Of a DNA stretch of 64,000 bases, positions 24,727 through 33,181 are shown piece after piece (positions within the stretch are counted from its first letter, which is position 1; each line of letters starts with the position of its first letter). The stretch covers positions 372,001 to 436,000 of the forward strand of contig CP181261.1 in the NCBI GenBank assembly GCA_047833665.1. Direction: 5' to 3'. The notes under the pieces are model-generated. The model ran no database searches. It was not told the DNA's origin and was given only the letters and a program-made list of their open reading frames with translations. The translations under genes and the position numbers were made by a program. The DNA is from Caproicibacter sp047833665 (GTDB taxonomy: Bacteria > Bacillota > Clostridia > Oscillospirales > Acutalibacteraceae).

Positions 24727-25452
24727 ATGAAGAAAGCGCTTGTGACGGGAGCTTCCGGCGGAATCGGGAGAGCTGTTGCTGCACGGCTTGCTGCCGATGG
24801 GTACCAAGTTGTACTCAATTACCATAAAAATGAAAAAAGCGCGCGCAGCCTGTATGAAAAGCTGACACGCGCGTATGGCCCGGATTCCGCCGTTTTGGCG
24901 CAGGCGGATGTCTCTGATTCTGCGCAGGTAGAGAATATGTTTCGCTTAGCAGGAAAAGTCGATTTACTGGTTAACAACGCGGGAATCGCACAGCAGAAGC
25001 TGTTTACGGATTTGACGGACCGCGATTGGGATGATATGTTCCGTGTGGATGTGCGCGGCGTATTTCTCTGTTGCCGCGCTGCTCTGCCGCATATGATACA
25101 CGAAAAGAGCGGCTGCATTATTAATATTTCCTCCATGTGGGGGCAGATCGGAGCTTCCTGTGAAGTGCATTATTCCGCTGCTAAAGCTGCCGTCATCGGA
25201 CTGACAAAGGCCCTTGCGAAGGAAGTCGGCCCCTCAGGAATTCGGGTCAATTGCATTGCACCCGGTGTAATTGCAACGGAAATGAACGCGTGCTTTTCCG
25301 AGGAAACCATGGAGCAGCTGCGGCAGGAAACGCCGCTGTGCCAAATTGGTTCTCCGGAAGATATTGCGGCCGCCGTGTCGTTTCTCGCATCGCCAAAGGC
25401 GGGATTTATCACCGGGCAGGTGCTCGGTGTGAACGGCGGGATGGTAATTTAA
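24727..25452 (+). CDS. Short-chain dehydrogenase/reductase (FabG-like)
   Basis: 241 residues, Rossmann fold. TGASGGIG (NAD(P) loop), LVNNAGIA, and the catalytic Ser-Tyr-Lys in ISSMWGQIGASCEVHYSAAKAA are all present, with the C-terminal GFITGQVLGVNGG typical of 3-oxoacyl-ACP reductases. It is not within a fatty-acid cluster, so the true substrate is uncertain; an acyl reductase accessory like YmfI is plausible. ATG 24727 follows AAAGGGG. The stop overlaps the convergent manA stop by four bases. Confidence 0.88.
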   Translation: MKKALVTGASGGIGRAVAARLAADGYQVVLNYHKNEKSARSLYEKLTRAYGPDSAVLAQADVSDSAQVENMFRLAGKVDLLVNNAGIAQQKLFTDLTDRDWDDMFRVDVRGVFLCCRAALPHMIHEKSGCIINISSMWGQIGASCEVHYSAAKAAVIGLTKALAKEVGPSGIRVNCIAPGVIATEMNACFSEETMEQLRQETPLCQIGSPEDIAAAVSFLASPKAGFITGQVLGVNGGMVI

Positions 25453-26420
25453 ACTTCCGTCAGCAAAATTTCGCAGTCTCCTTTTACGGTATAGCAACCG
25501 AATCCGGCAGGGAGGAAAATGCTGTCCCCTTTTTCAAAGTGCAGCAGTGCACGTCCATGGTCCAGAATCAGAGCATCTCCATCCAGACATAAAATGGATT
25601 GGAAACTCTTTTCGGTTGCGCAAAGTTTGGTCTCTGTAATCTTCATGCGGTTGACGGTAAAGTAGTCACAGGAAGCAAGCAGAGTTTTTGTGCAGCCTGT
25701 TTCCCGGATTTCTTCTCCCTGCGGGCCAACGGGCCGGCTGGGACGGCAGCGATTTGTAACATCCAGCGCCTGCGGAATGTGCAGTTCCCGCGGTTTTCCG
25801 TCCGCTCCCACGCGGCCGTAATCATAAATGCGGTAGGTGATGTTGGAGTTCTGCTGAATTTCAGCAATCAGAATTCCTGCGCCGATGGCATGCAGGGTGC
25901 CGGATTCAATAAACAGAACATCCCCCGGATGTACCATCACTTTATTCAGAACTTCGGTCAGAGTGTTGTTTTTAATCCGCTCCCGAAATTCTTCTTTTGA
26001 TATTTCGTGGTCAAAGCCATAGTAGAGGTATGCACCTTTTTCACAGTCCACAATATACCACATTTCGGTTTTTCCAAACCCGCCGCCGTGAGTGCGGGCA
26101 TAGTCGTTGTCGGGGTGTACCTGTATGGATAGATTATCTTTCGCGTCAATTAATTTTACCAGCACCGGGAAGTCCTGAAATTTCTCGCAGTTTGTCCCAA
26201 GAACTTTGCGGCCTGCCCGTTTAATGTATTCATCTAGGGTGATCCCGGCATATTCTCCGTTTGCAATAACTGCCGGCCCGTCCGGGTGGCAGGAGAGAAC
26301 CCAGCTTTCCGCGACTTTTTCCGCACTGCTTTTTTGGTGAAATTCAGTCCGCAGGCGGGTTCCGCCCCAAAGATAATCTTTGCATACGGCACTTAGCCGC
26401 ATAGGATACAAACCTTCCAT
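25449..26420 (-). CDS. manA: Mannose-6-phosphate isomerase, class I
   Basis: 323 residues, cupin fold. It interconverts mannose 6-phosphate and fructose 6-phosphate using Zn. Zn-site motifs SIQVHPDNDYA and KTEMWYIVD, and the block GDVLFIESGTLHAIGAGILI with its catalytic region, followed by NITYRIYDYGR, are the short Firmicute ManA pattern (about 315 residues). ATG 26420 follows GAGGAG by seven bases. Monocistronic; convergent with the SDR gene. Confidence 0.93.
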   Translation of the reverse strand: MEGLYPMRLSAVCKDYLWGGTRLRTEFHQKSSAEKVAESWVLSCHPDGPAVIANGEYAGITLDEYIKRAGRKVLGTNCEKFQDFPVLVKLIDAKDNLSIQVHPDNDYARTHGGGFGKTEMWYIVDCEKGAYLYYGFDHEISKEEFRERIKNNTLTEVLNKVMVHPGDVLFIESGTLHAIGAGILIAEIQQNSNITYRIYDYGRVGADGKPRELHIPQALDVTNRCRPSRPVGPQGEEIRETGCTKTLLASCDYFTVNRMKITETKLCATEKSFQSILCLDGDALILDHGRALLHFEKGDSIFLPAGFGCYTVKGDCEILLTEV

Positions 26421-26555
26421 TTTCTCACTCCTCACAATAAAATAGTATGATTCTATTGTGCTTTATATTTATATTTGTTAGATGTTGTTTACATAAAGTA
26501 AGTATATCCCGTTCGCGAAAAAATTACAATTACCTTAAGAGATAGAAAATACGCG

Positions 26556-26598
26556 AAAAGCCCGCTTCCCCATCTGCGTGTACAGCAGGAAAGCGGGC
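26556..26598 (-). terminator. Terminator of ccdA-tlpA-reductase operon
   Basis: Minus-strand GCCCGCTTTCC with GGAAGCGGGC, then TTTT. Confidence 0.75.
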
Positions 26599-26624
26599 GC
26601 TGTGGTTTACAGTGTATGCTCCAT

Positions 26625-29084
26625 TTAGATGAACAGGTTTGTATCGGACTGTTCCGCCGCGCCTAAAAATGTGGCAACTCCGGCGACTTCCGCTCCGTCA
26701 ATCAGTTCTTCTTTTCGAATTCCCATAATGTCCATGGACATCTGGCAAGCGACAATTCTCACACCGGAATCAATTGCGGACTGGAGCAATTCTTCCAGAG
26801 AGGATACATTTTTCTTTTTCATGATGCCCCGAATCATCTTTGGGCCCATGCCGAGCATGTTCATGCGGGAAAGCCCCAGTTTTTTTGTGCCGCGCGGCAT
26901 CATAATGCCGAACATCTTTTCAATAAAATTCTTTTTGACGCTGACGCGGTTGTTTTTGCGCAGAATGTTAAGCCCCCAGAACGTGAAGAACATGGTTACC
27001 TTTCGACCCATGGCAGCCGCGCCGTTTGCAATGATGAGCGAGGCAATGGCGCGGTCTAAGTCGCCGCTGAATACGATGATGCTTTTATCGTTGCCGCCCG
27101 CAGCCGCAGCGGTGGGCGATACGGGCGCCGGTGTACCCTTTTGCACGCGGACTTCATAGGAGAGACCCTTGCGCTCCGAACTAATCAGGCGGTTTCCGGT
27201 GCGTTCGCACCAGACTTTGATATCCGAAACAAAGCCGGGGTCGGTGGCGCGGATGCAGAGGATTTCACCATCTGCAGCGGTATTGATTGCCTGCGCTGTT
27301 TTCATAATCGGGCCGGGACACTGCAGACCGCAGGCATCCACCTCAATGACTTTTTCACCGGCGGAAGGAGTCGGTGCGGCAGGTGCTGCCGTTGAAGTTT
27401 CAGGTTTCAGACCTACGCAGTCGGTCGGTGACGGGGTATTTGGTTTGTCGTGGATATCCCGCCAAGTTTTTATGCCGCCGCTTAAATTGTAGGAGTCATA
27501 ACCGTGCTGGGTTAACATTCGGCACGCAACGTATCCGCGCAGACCAACCGAGCAGTAAGCGTAGACCGGTTTGTCTTTCGGCAGTTCCGAAAGCCGCGCG
27601 CGAAGATTATCAATCGGAATGTTAATTGCACCGTCTATCATGCCGACCGCCGTTTCTTCCGGTGTTCGAACATCCAGCAGGGTGACCTTGCTGCGGTCAA
27701 GTTGGTCAACATCTTCGGCGTAAAAGACTTTTACCTCCCCGCGCAGAATATTTGCGGCGGTAAAGCCGAGCATATTCACAGGGTCCTTGGCGGAGGAATA
27801 GGGCGGTGCGTAACAAAGCTCCAATTTTTCTAAATCGTAGACCGTACCGCCGAGTCGGATGGCCGTCGCGATGACATCAATGCGCTTGTCGACACCCGCA
27901 GCGCCGACCGCCTGTGCTCCATAGATTTTGCCCTCCGGCGAAAACAGAAGTTTCATGCTCAGTTGGGTGGCGTTCGGGTAATAAGAAGCGTGGTCGCTCG
28001 GATGTACGTAGGTTTTTAAGTATGGCAGTTTCCTTTCTTTTAACTGCTTTTCATTTAGCCCCGTGGAAGCTGCTGTTAGGTCAAAGACTTTTAAAATTGC
28101 GCTGCCGAGGACGCCCTCATCTTCAACGACGCGTTTGCCCAAAATATTTTCAGCCGCCGCGCGGCCCTGTCGGTTTGCGGGACCGGCGAGCGCTAAAAGT
28201 GTTTCCTCACCGGTGATCAAATGTTTCACGCCGATTGCGTCGCCGACCGCGTAGATGTCCGGGTCGCCGGTGCGGCAGGTGCTGTCAACCTTGATGCTTC
28301 CCCGAATACCGAGCGGCAGTTCGGCCGCTTTGGCAAGGGAGCTGTCCGGAGCAACGCCGATGCTTAAAATGACTAGGTCGGCGGGCAGTTCTGTTTTGTC
28401 GGAAAGTTTCACCATGAGATGTTCTTTTTGCTCAAAGCCTTCCACGCCGGTACCAAACCGCAGGGTGATGCCGTTTTCCCGCAGATGACGATGCAGAATC
28501 GCTGCCATTTCGGGGTCAAGATTGGAAACCGCCTGCGGCAGGAACTCAACAATGGTGACATCAAGACCGCGTTCTTTTAGATTTTCCGCCATTTCCACGC
28601 CGATAAATCCCGCCCCGACAACAACGGCGCTCTTTGCGTTATGCTCGGTGATATAGTGGTCGATGCGGAATGTGTCTGGAACCGTGCGCAGGGTAAAGAT
28701 GCCGGGAAGGTCAATGCCGGGAAGATTGGGGCGTTTCGGATTTGCGCCTGGGGAAAGAATCAGTTTATCATAGCGTTCCTCATATCGGGAACCGTCCGAA
28801 TGATTTAACACCGTGACGGTTTTCTTTTCACGGTTGATGGCAACAACCTCGTTTTGGGTGCGCACATCAATGTTAAAACGATTGCGCAGGGTCTCGGGCT
28901 GTGTGACGAGTAATCGCTCCTTGTCTTTAATCGTCCTGCCGATATAATAGGGAAGTCCGCAGTTTGCGTAAGAAATATACTCCCCTTTTTCAAACAAAAT
29001 AATTTGTGCGTTTTCATCGAGTCTGCGAAGTCTGCAGGCTGCACTTGCGCCTCCTGCGACGCCTCCGACAATTAGTACCTTCAT
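26625..29084 (-). CDS. CoA-disulfide reductase fused to rhodanese, TusA and DsrE-like domains
   Basis: 819 residues in four parts. Residues 1-450: FAD/NAD(P) disulfide reductase of the CoADR group, with the single redox Cys42 (SYANCGLPYYIG), NAD motif VVVGAGFIGVEMAENL and C-terminal dimerisation region. Residues 455-545: rhodanese with Cys511 (YAYCSVGLRGY). Residues 578-648: TusA-like with CGLQCPGPIMK (Cys585, Cys589). Residues 667-819: DsrE/DrsE2-like membrane-type sulfur-carrier domain with Cys780. The chain suggests persulfide handling: reduction of CoA disulfide or persulfide, and transfer of sulfur between domains. Last gene after ccdA and tlpA. AAAGGCGG precedes ATG. Confidence 0.93.
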   Translation of the reverse strand: MKVLIVGGVAGGASAACRLRRLDENAQIILFEKGEYISYANCGLPYYIGRTIKDKERLLVTQPETLRNRFNIDVRTQNEVVAINREKKTVTVLNHSDGSRYEERYDKLILSPGANPKRPNLPGIDLPGIFTLRTVPDTFRIDHYITEHNAKSAVVVGAGFIGVEMAENLKERGLDVTIVEFLPQAVSNLDPEMAAILHRHLRENGITLRFGTGVEGFEQKEHLMVKLSDKTELPADLVILSIGVAPDSSLAKAAELPLGIRGSIKVDSTCRTGDPDIYAVGDAIGVKHLITGEETLLALAGPANRQGRAAAENILGKRVVEDEGVLGSAILKVFDLTAASTGLNEKQLKERKLPYLKTYVHPSDHASYYPNATQLSMKLLFSPEGKIYGAQAVGAAGVDKRIDVIATAIRLGGTVYDLEKLELCYAPPYSSAKDPVNMLGFTAANILRGEVKVFYAEDVDQLDRSKVTLLDVRTPEETAVGMIDGAINIPIDNLRARLSELPKDKPVYAYCSVGLRGYVACRMLTQHGYDSYNLSGGIKTWRDIHDKPNTPSPTDCVGLKPETSTAAPAAPTPSAGEKVIEVDACGLQCPGPIMKTAQAINTAADGEILCIRATDPGFVSDIKVWCERTGNRLISSERKGLSYEVRVQKGTPAPVSPTAAAAGGNDKSIIVFSGDLDRAIASLIIANGAAAMGRKVTMFFTFWGLNILRKNNRVSVKKNFIEKMFGIMMPRGTKKLGLSRMNMLGMGPKMIRGIMKKKNVSSLEELLQSAIDSGVRIVACQMSMDIMGIRKEELIDGAEVAGVATFLGAAEQSDTNLFI

Positions 29085-29108
29085 ATTGATAGCCGCCTTT
29101 CGATTCGT

Positions 29109-29714
29109 TTACTGTTGTGTAATGAGTTCTATCCCTTGTTCCAGCGTATCGCCGTCAATAGCACCCGCGGAACCGCCGGCAATTGTCCCGTCCGGATAGA
29201 TAAAGACCGTGGCAGGAATGCCCGTCAGCCCGTACGCGGATACCGCTTCCTGATTTAGGTCATAATAAGCGGGAAACGTATAGCCGTTTTCTTTGAGAAA
29301 TGCTTCGCCCTTTTCCTGAGTTTCTTCTCGCCCGTCGGTCCAGTTGACAAATAGGAACTGAATCTCGTCTTTCTTTTCGTTGTATACTCGATTGAATTCA
29401 GGCATTTCCTGCTTGCACCAGTGGCACCAGCTTGCCCAGAAGTTGAGAACAACCGGCTTGCCTTTAAAATCGGACAATTTTACAGCATTTCCGTCTGTAT
29501 CGTATACGGTAAAATCAGGCGCTGCTATGCGTGAAGAAGCAGACTGCGATTCAGCGTTCGAGGGAGTACTGCCCGATGACGGCTGTTCTGCCGCAGATGA
29601 AAGTCCGGTTTCCGGACGGAAGCGGGAGGAAAGGGAAGAGTAACCGAAATAAGCCGCGCCCAATATCACGGCAAAGGCCGCAGCAAGGATAGCTGTTTTT
29701 ATGCTTTTATTCAT
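29109..29714 (-). CDS. TlpA/ResA-like membrane-anchored thioredoxin
   Basis: 201 residues: N-terminal membrane anchor (TAILAAAFAVILGAAYFGY), a Ser-rich linker to about residue 62, and an AhpC-TSA/Redoxin-type thioredoxin domain with WCHWC at 96-100 and the cis-Pro loop GIPATVFIYPDG. It acts outside the membrane as a thiol reductant, receiving electrons through CcdA encoded next door. Typical partners are cytochrome c or sporulation proteins, as for ResA and StoA; this anaerobic context favours a StoA-like or extracytoplasmic redox role. Confidence 0.92.
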   Translation of the reverse strand: MNKSIKTAILAAAFAVILGAAYFGYSSLSSRFRPETGLSSAAEQPSSGSTPSNAESQSASSRIAAPDFTVYDTDGNAVKLSDFKGKPVVLNFWASWCHWCKQEMPEFNRVYNEKKDEIQFLFVNWTDGREETQEKGEAFLKENGYTFPAYYDLNQEAVSAYGLTGIPATVFIYPDGTIAGGSAGAIDGDTLEQGIELITQQ

Positions 29715-29733
29715 TTTGATTCACTCCTTATTT

Positions 29734-30390
29734 TTAAACCGGTGAGACCAAAAGTCCGGCCGCTGTTAGAATTCCGACAACAATGAGCAGAATTCCGGAG
29801 GCCGTTGTTACAGCTTGGTAATGACGTTTAATCCAGTCAAACGAAGTTTTCAAACTGTCAATCAGCAGCGCGGACACAACAAACGGAATTCCCAGACCTG
29901 CGGAGTATGCAAGCAGCATGAGGATTCCTTTTACGCTTTCACCGCCCGCCGCGGCAAGCATCAGTGCGGAACCAAGAAACGCCCCGACGCACGGTGTCCA
30001 TCCGATGGAAAATGCCGCACCGAACGCCGCACAGCGGAAAAAGCCGAGCCGCTGCGGTCGGTATCCGAAAACGCGGCTTTTGTCTAAAAATCCAAAGCGC
30101 AGCACGCCGGCAAAATGCAGTCCAAACAAAATCATGACGGCACCTGCTATCAGACCGGCTATGCGGGAATGCTGCCGCACTGCCGCACCGAGTGTACCGG
30201 CGAACGCGCCAAGCAGCAGAAAAACAGCGGTGAATCCGGCCACGAATCCAAGCGCGTTTTTCAGTGCGCCGCGTTTGCCGCCGGAAGATTCCTGCCCGGC
30301 GAAGAATGAGGCATAAGCGGGCAGCATCGGCAGCAGGCAGGGGGAAATGAAGGTGATGATTCCTTCAAGAAAAGTAATCAGATATTCCAT
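29734..30390 (-). CDS. ccdA: CcdA-type thiol-disulfide membrane transporter
   Basis: 218 residues with six membrane helices. The redox Cys residues are in FISPCLLPMLPAY (helix 1) and GWTPCVGAFLGS (helix 4), the paired Cys-Pro motifs of CcdA. It passes electrons from cytoplasmic thioredoxin to extracytoplasmic TlpA-like proteins. First gene of the ccdA-tlpA-reductase operon and divergent from trxB-trxA, which supplies the reduced thioredoxin, so the two operons form one electron path. AGGAGG precedes ATG 30390. Confidence 0.94.
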   Translation of the reverse strand: MEYLITFLEGIITFISPCLLPMLPAYASFFAGQESSGGKRGALKNALGFVAGFTAVFLLLGAFAGTLGAAVRQHSRIAGLIAGAVMILFGLHFAGVLRFGFLDKSRVFGYRPQRLGFFRCAAFGAAFSIGWTPCVGAFLGSALMLAAAGGESVKGILMLLAYSAGLGIPFVVSALLIDSLKTSFDWIKRHYQAVTTASGILLIVVGILTAAGLLVSPV

Positions 30391-30460
30391 AATTGTTTTC
30401 CTCCTGTCTTTTCATTTTTTACGTATAAATATATAATATAACTATGGATTGATTGTTTCC

Positions 30461-30473
30461 GTGATAAAATCAC
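30461..30473. promoter_or_regulatory. Palindrome 1 of ccdA-trxB intergenic region
   Basis: GTGAT-AAA-ATCAC, a perfect 13-bp CRP/FNR-like palindrome. Its centre is 27-31 bases upstream of a -10-like TATATT/TTATAT for ccdA (30440-30431), a class II activator position. Confidence 0.5.
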
Positions 30474-30494
30474 ACAAGTTAAATTTTTAACTTT

Positions 30495-30507
30495 GTGACG
30501 ACGTCAC
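30495..30507. promoter_or_regulatory. Palindrome 2 of ccdA-trxB intergenic region
   Basis: GTGAC-GAC-GTCAC, same GTGAY-N3-RTCAC form as palindrome 1. Its centre is 29 bases upstream of TATGAT (30530-30535), a -10 for trxB, again class II spacing. Confidence 0.5.
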
Positions 30508-30571
30508 GGAAAGAAGAAAAAGAAATGATTATGATCAAAAACAGCCGAAGAAAATGAACGGAGGAACTTTT

Positions 30572-31438
30572 ATGCCTGACGTTATCATCATGGGGGGAGG
30601 CCCCGCGGGGGTTTCCGCAGCGCTGTATACGGCCCGTGCGGGACTTGATACCCTGATTCTCACTTCCGGTGCGGGGGCGCTAGAAAAAACGGATAAAATA
30701 GAAAATTATTACGGTTTTGCCGAACCGATTTCCGGGCGGCAGCTTTTGGATAACGGCATTGCACAGGCCAAACGCCTTGGTGTTCAGGTAGTGCGGGAAG
30801 AAGTGGTCGGCCTTTCCTATGACGGGGAATTTTTGGTTGACACAAAACAGGGCTCATACCGCGCACCATTTGCCGTGATGGCCACGGGAGCTTCCCGCAA
30901 GGCGCCGAAAATCCCCGGCCTTGCGGAATTTGAGGGCAAGGGAGTCAGCTACTGCGCCGTGTGCGACGGATTTTTCTACCGAAAAAAACCGGTGGCTGTC
31001 CTAGGTGCGGGCGATTACGCTCTGCATGAAGCGCGCGAACTGCTCCCGCTTGCTTCTTCTGTTACAGTATTGACAAACGGGCAGGAGCCGCAGGCGCAGT
31101 TTCCGTCGGAGATGACCGTAAACACCAAAAAAATTGCCTCGTTGACCGGTGAGGAAACACTCGGCAGCGTGAAATTTGAGGATGGTACTGAGCTTGAAAC
31201 AGCGGGACTCTTTGTTGCGGTCGGTGTTGCCGGAAGTGCGGACCTTGCAAGGAAGGTCGGTGCGCAGGTAAACGGCGTTTCGGTTGTGGTGGATGAAAAA
31301 CGCCGTACAAATGTACCGGGACTGTATGCGGCAGGCGACTGCACAGGTGGTTTGCTTCAGATTTCGAAAGCGGTTTATGACGGTGCACTGGCAGGTACCG
31401 ATATCATCAAAGAATTCCGCCTGCGCAAAAAAGGCTGA
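30572..31438 (+). CDS. trxB: Thioredoxin reductase-like flavoprotein
   Basis: 288 residues. FAD motif IIMGGGPAGVSAALY, active-site disulfide C128-A-V-C131 (YCAVCDG), second dinucleotide motif VLGAGDYALHEARELL and FAD motif GLYAAGDCTGG. The HRRxxxR motif that binds the NADPH phosphate is absent: the segment reads VLTNGQEPQAQF. It is also shorter than usual (about 310). The electron donor may therefore be NADH or a ferredoxin, as in ferredoxin-dependent flavin thioredoxin reductases of clostridia. GGAGG precedes ATG 30572. trxA follows. Confidence 0.88.
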   Translation: MPDVIIMGGGPAGVSAALYTARAGLDTLILTSGAGALEKTDKIENYYGFAEPISGRQLLDNGIAQAKRLGVQVVREEVVGLSYDGEFLVDTKQGSYRAPFAVMATGASRKAPKIPGLAEFEGKGVSYCAVCDGFFYRKKPVAVLGAGDYALHEARELLPLASSVTVLTNGQEPQAQFPSEMTVNTKKIASLTGEETLGSVKFEDGTELETAGLFVAVGVAGSADLARKVGAQVNGVSVVVDEKRRTNVPGLYAAGDCTGGLLQISKAVYDGALAGTDIIKEFRLRKKG

Positions 31439-31533
31439 TTTTTCCGCTGCGTGACATTGTTACGGAACATTTTTCCTCCCTTTCATACAATACAGCAGAA
31501 ACGAAATAAAAAAGCAGAAAAGGGGAGACGACA

Positions 31534-31845
31534 ATGTCACCGATAACAATTACAAGCAAGAATATCCATCAGTTTTTAAATTCCGAGAAACCGCTGCTCA
31601 TTGATTTTTGGGCACCTTGGTGCGGTCCCTGCCGCATGGCCTCACCGATTGTCGATGAAGTTGCGAAAGAAGCCGCTTCCAAGGTTCAAGTGGGCAAGGT
31701 CGATATTGACAGCGAGCCGGAACTGGCAAGTCAGTTCGGCATCATGAGTATCCCGACGCTGGTTCTGCTCAAAAACAAAAAGGTTGCGGCTCGGTCGGTT
31801 GGGCTAAAGAGTAAGGAAGATATTTTAGAAATGATAAACGGCTGA
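31534..31845 (+). CDS. trxA: Thioredoxin
   Basis: 103 residues with the classical active site WAPWCGPCRM (C30, C33), DFWA strand and the cis-Pro loop MSIPTLVLLKN. It is the cytoplasmic thiol reductant recharged by the TrxB-like protein 95 bases upstream. AAAAGGGG lies upstream of ATG 31534. Followed by a strong terminator. Confidence 0.95.
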   Translation: MSPITITSKNIHQFLNSEKPLLIDFWAPWCGPCRMASPIVDEVAKEAASKVQVGKVDIDSEPELASQFGIMSIPTLVLLKNKKVAARSVGLKSKEDILEMING

Positions 31846-31875
31846 AAAGATGTGGACATAGAAATATTGAAATAT

Positions 31876-31925
31876 CAATCGGGGGAAGAGCCGAGCGGAT
31901 TGCGGCATATCCCCCGATTGTTTTT
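31876..31925 (+). terminator. trxB-trxA terminator
   Basis: CAATCGGGGG (31876-31885) with CCCCCGATTG (31911-31920), then T5. Confidence 0.8.
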
Positions 31926-32018
31926 CTATGATTTTCCCGCAGCCGAAAACATTGCCGGTGTCGATGTTGTGTCAATTGTGGTATGATGAACAAAAATCCT
32001 TTTCTAAGGGGACTTAAC

Positions 32019-33071
32019 ATGGAATTGTCTGAAATTGTGGAGCCTTTACTTGAATGGTACGATAAAAATGCAAGAAAACTTCCTTGGCGTGACGACCCAA
32101 CGCCCTATCGCGTGTGGGTGTCGGAAATCATGCTCCAGCAGACGCGTGTGGAAGCGGTCAAGCCCTATTTTGAGCGTTTTGTTCGGGAACTGCCGGATAT
32201 CGCAGCGCTGGCAAATGTGCCGGAGGATAGGCTGTTAAAACTCTGGGAAGGATTGGGATATTACAACCGAGTGCGCAACTTGCAAAAAGCGGCGCGCATT
32301 GTTCTGGAGCGGTACGGAGGAGTATTGCCGAAGGATGTAAAGGAACTTTCCAAACTGCCGGGAATCGGTGCGTACACCGCCGGTGCGATTTCTTCCATCG
32401 CATATGGCAAGCCGGAACCGGCTGTGGACGGCAATGTGCTGCGGGTACTTGCCCGTCTGACTGCGGATGACAGAGATATCCGCGACCCGGCGGCAAAACG
32501 CATGGCGGCACAAAAACTGAGGAAAATCTACCCCGTTGGCAAAAGCGCAGAGTTTACGCAGGCACTGATGGAACTGGGTGCGACGGTTTGTCTGCCGAAC
32601 GGGGCGCCGCTGTGCGGCAGATGTCCTCTCTCCTCTCTGTGCGTCGGGCTGAAAACGGGACGCGCCGCATCGCTGCCAGTCATTTCGCCGAAATCTGCGC
32701 GGAAAATTGAAAAGAGGACGGTCTTTCTGATTCTCTGTGATGGTAAAGCAGCATTGAGAAAGCGCCCGGAAACAGGTCTGCTTGCCGGAATGTGGGAATT
32801 TCCAAGCGAGCCCGGAACGCTTTCCCGCGCGCAGGCACAGCGGACACTGCAGGAATGGGGATTTCCGAAAACAGAGATGAAGAAAGTGCCCGGAGCAAAA
32901 CATGTGTTTACCCATGTGGAGTGGCATATGACCGGCTATCTTGTGCGAGTGCCTTCTGCCGCGGGGAACTTTTTTTGGGCGGGACGCGAGGATTTCGGCT
33001 TCCGCTGTGCTGTTCCGTCCGCTTATAAACATTTTCTCAGCATCTTGCAGGTACAGGAGGACCTGTGCTAA
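32019..33071 (+). CDS. mutY: A/G-specific adenine glycosylase MutY
   Basis: 350 residues. MutY removes adenine opposite 8-oxoguanine. The helix-hairpin-helix is LSKLPGIGAYTAGAISSIAYG; catalytic Glu is in WVSEIMLQQTRV and Asp in AVDGNVLRVLAR. A [4Fe-4S] cluster loop (CLPNGAPLCGRCPLSSLC) follows, then the C-terminal NUDIX-like 8-oxoG recognition domain (RPETGLLAGMWEFP). ATG 32019 is chosen because AGGGG precedes it; a longer frame from 31983 lacks a site. Confidence 0.95.
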   Translation: MELSEIVEPLLEWYDKNARKLPWRDDPTPYRVWVSEIMLQQTRVEAVKPYFERFVRELPDIAALANVPEDRLLKLWEGLGYYNRVRNLQKAARIVLERYGGVLPKDVKELSKLPGIGAYTAGAISSIAYGKPEPAVDGNVLRVLARLTADDRDIRDPAAKRMAAQKLRKIYPVGKSAEFTQALMELGATVCLPNGAPLCGRCPLSSLCVGLKTGRAASLPVISPKSARKIEKRTVFLILCDGKAALRKRPETGLLAGMWEFPSEPGTLSRAQAQRTLQEWGFPKTEMKKVPGAKHVFTHVEWHMTGYLVRVPSAAGNFFWAGREDFGFRCAVPSAYKHFLSILQVQEDLC

Positions 33072-33181
33072 AATGACAATAATCAATTTATCATATTAAA
33101 CCGTGAAATCAACGGCCGCACGGGAATGCTGCCGCTGTAAAGTTCGAAGTGCCATTATTTTATTTAAGGAGGCTTGCGGAT

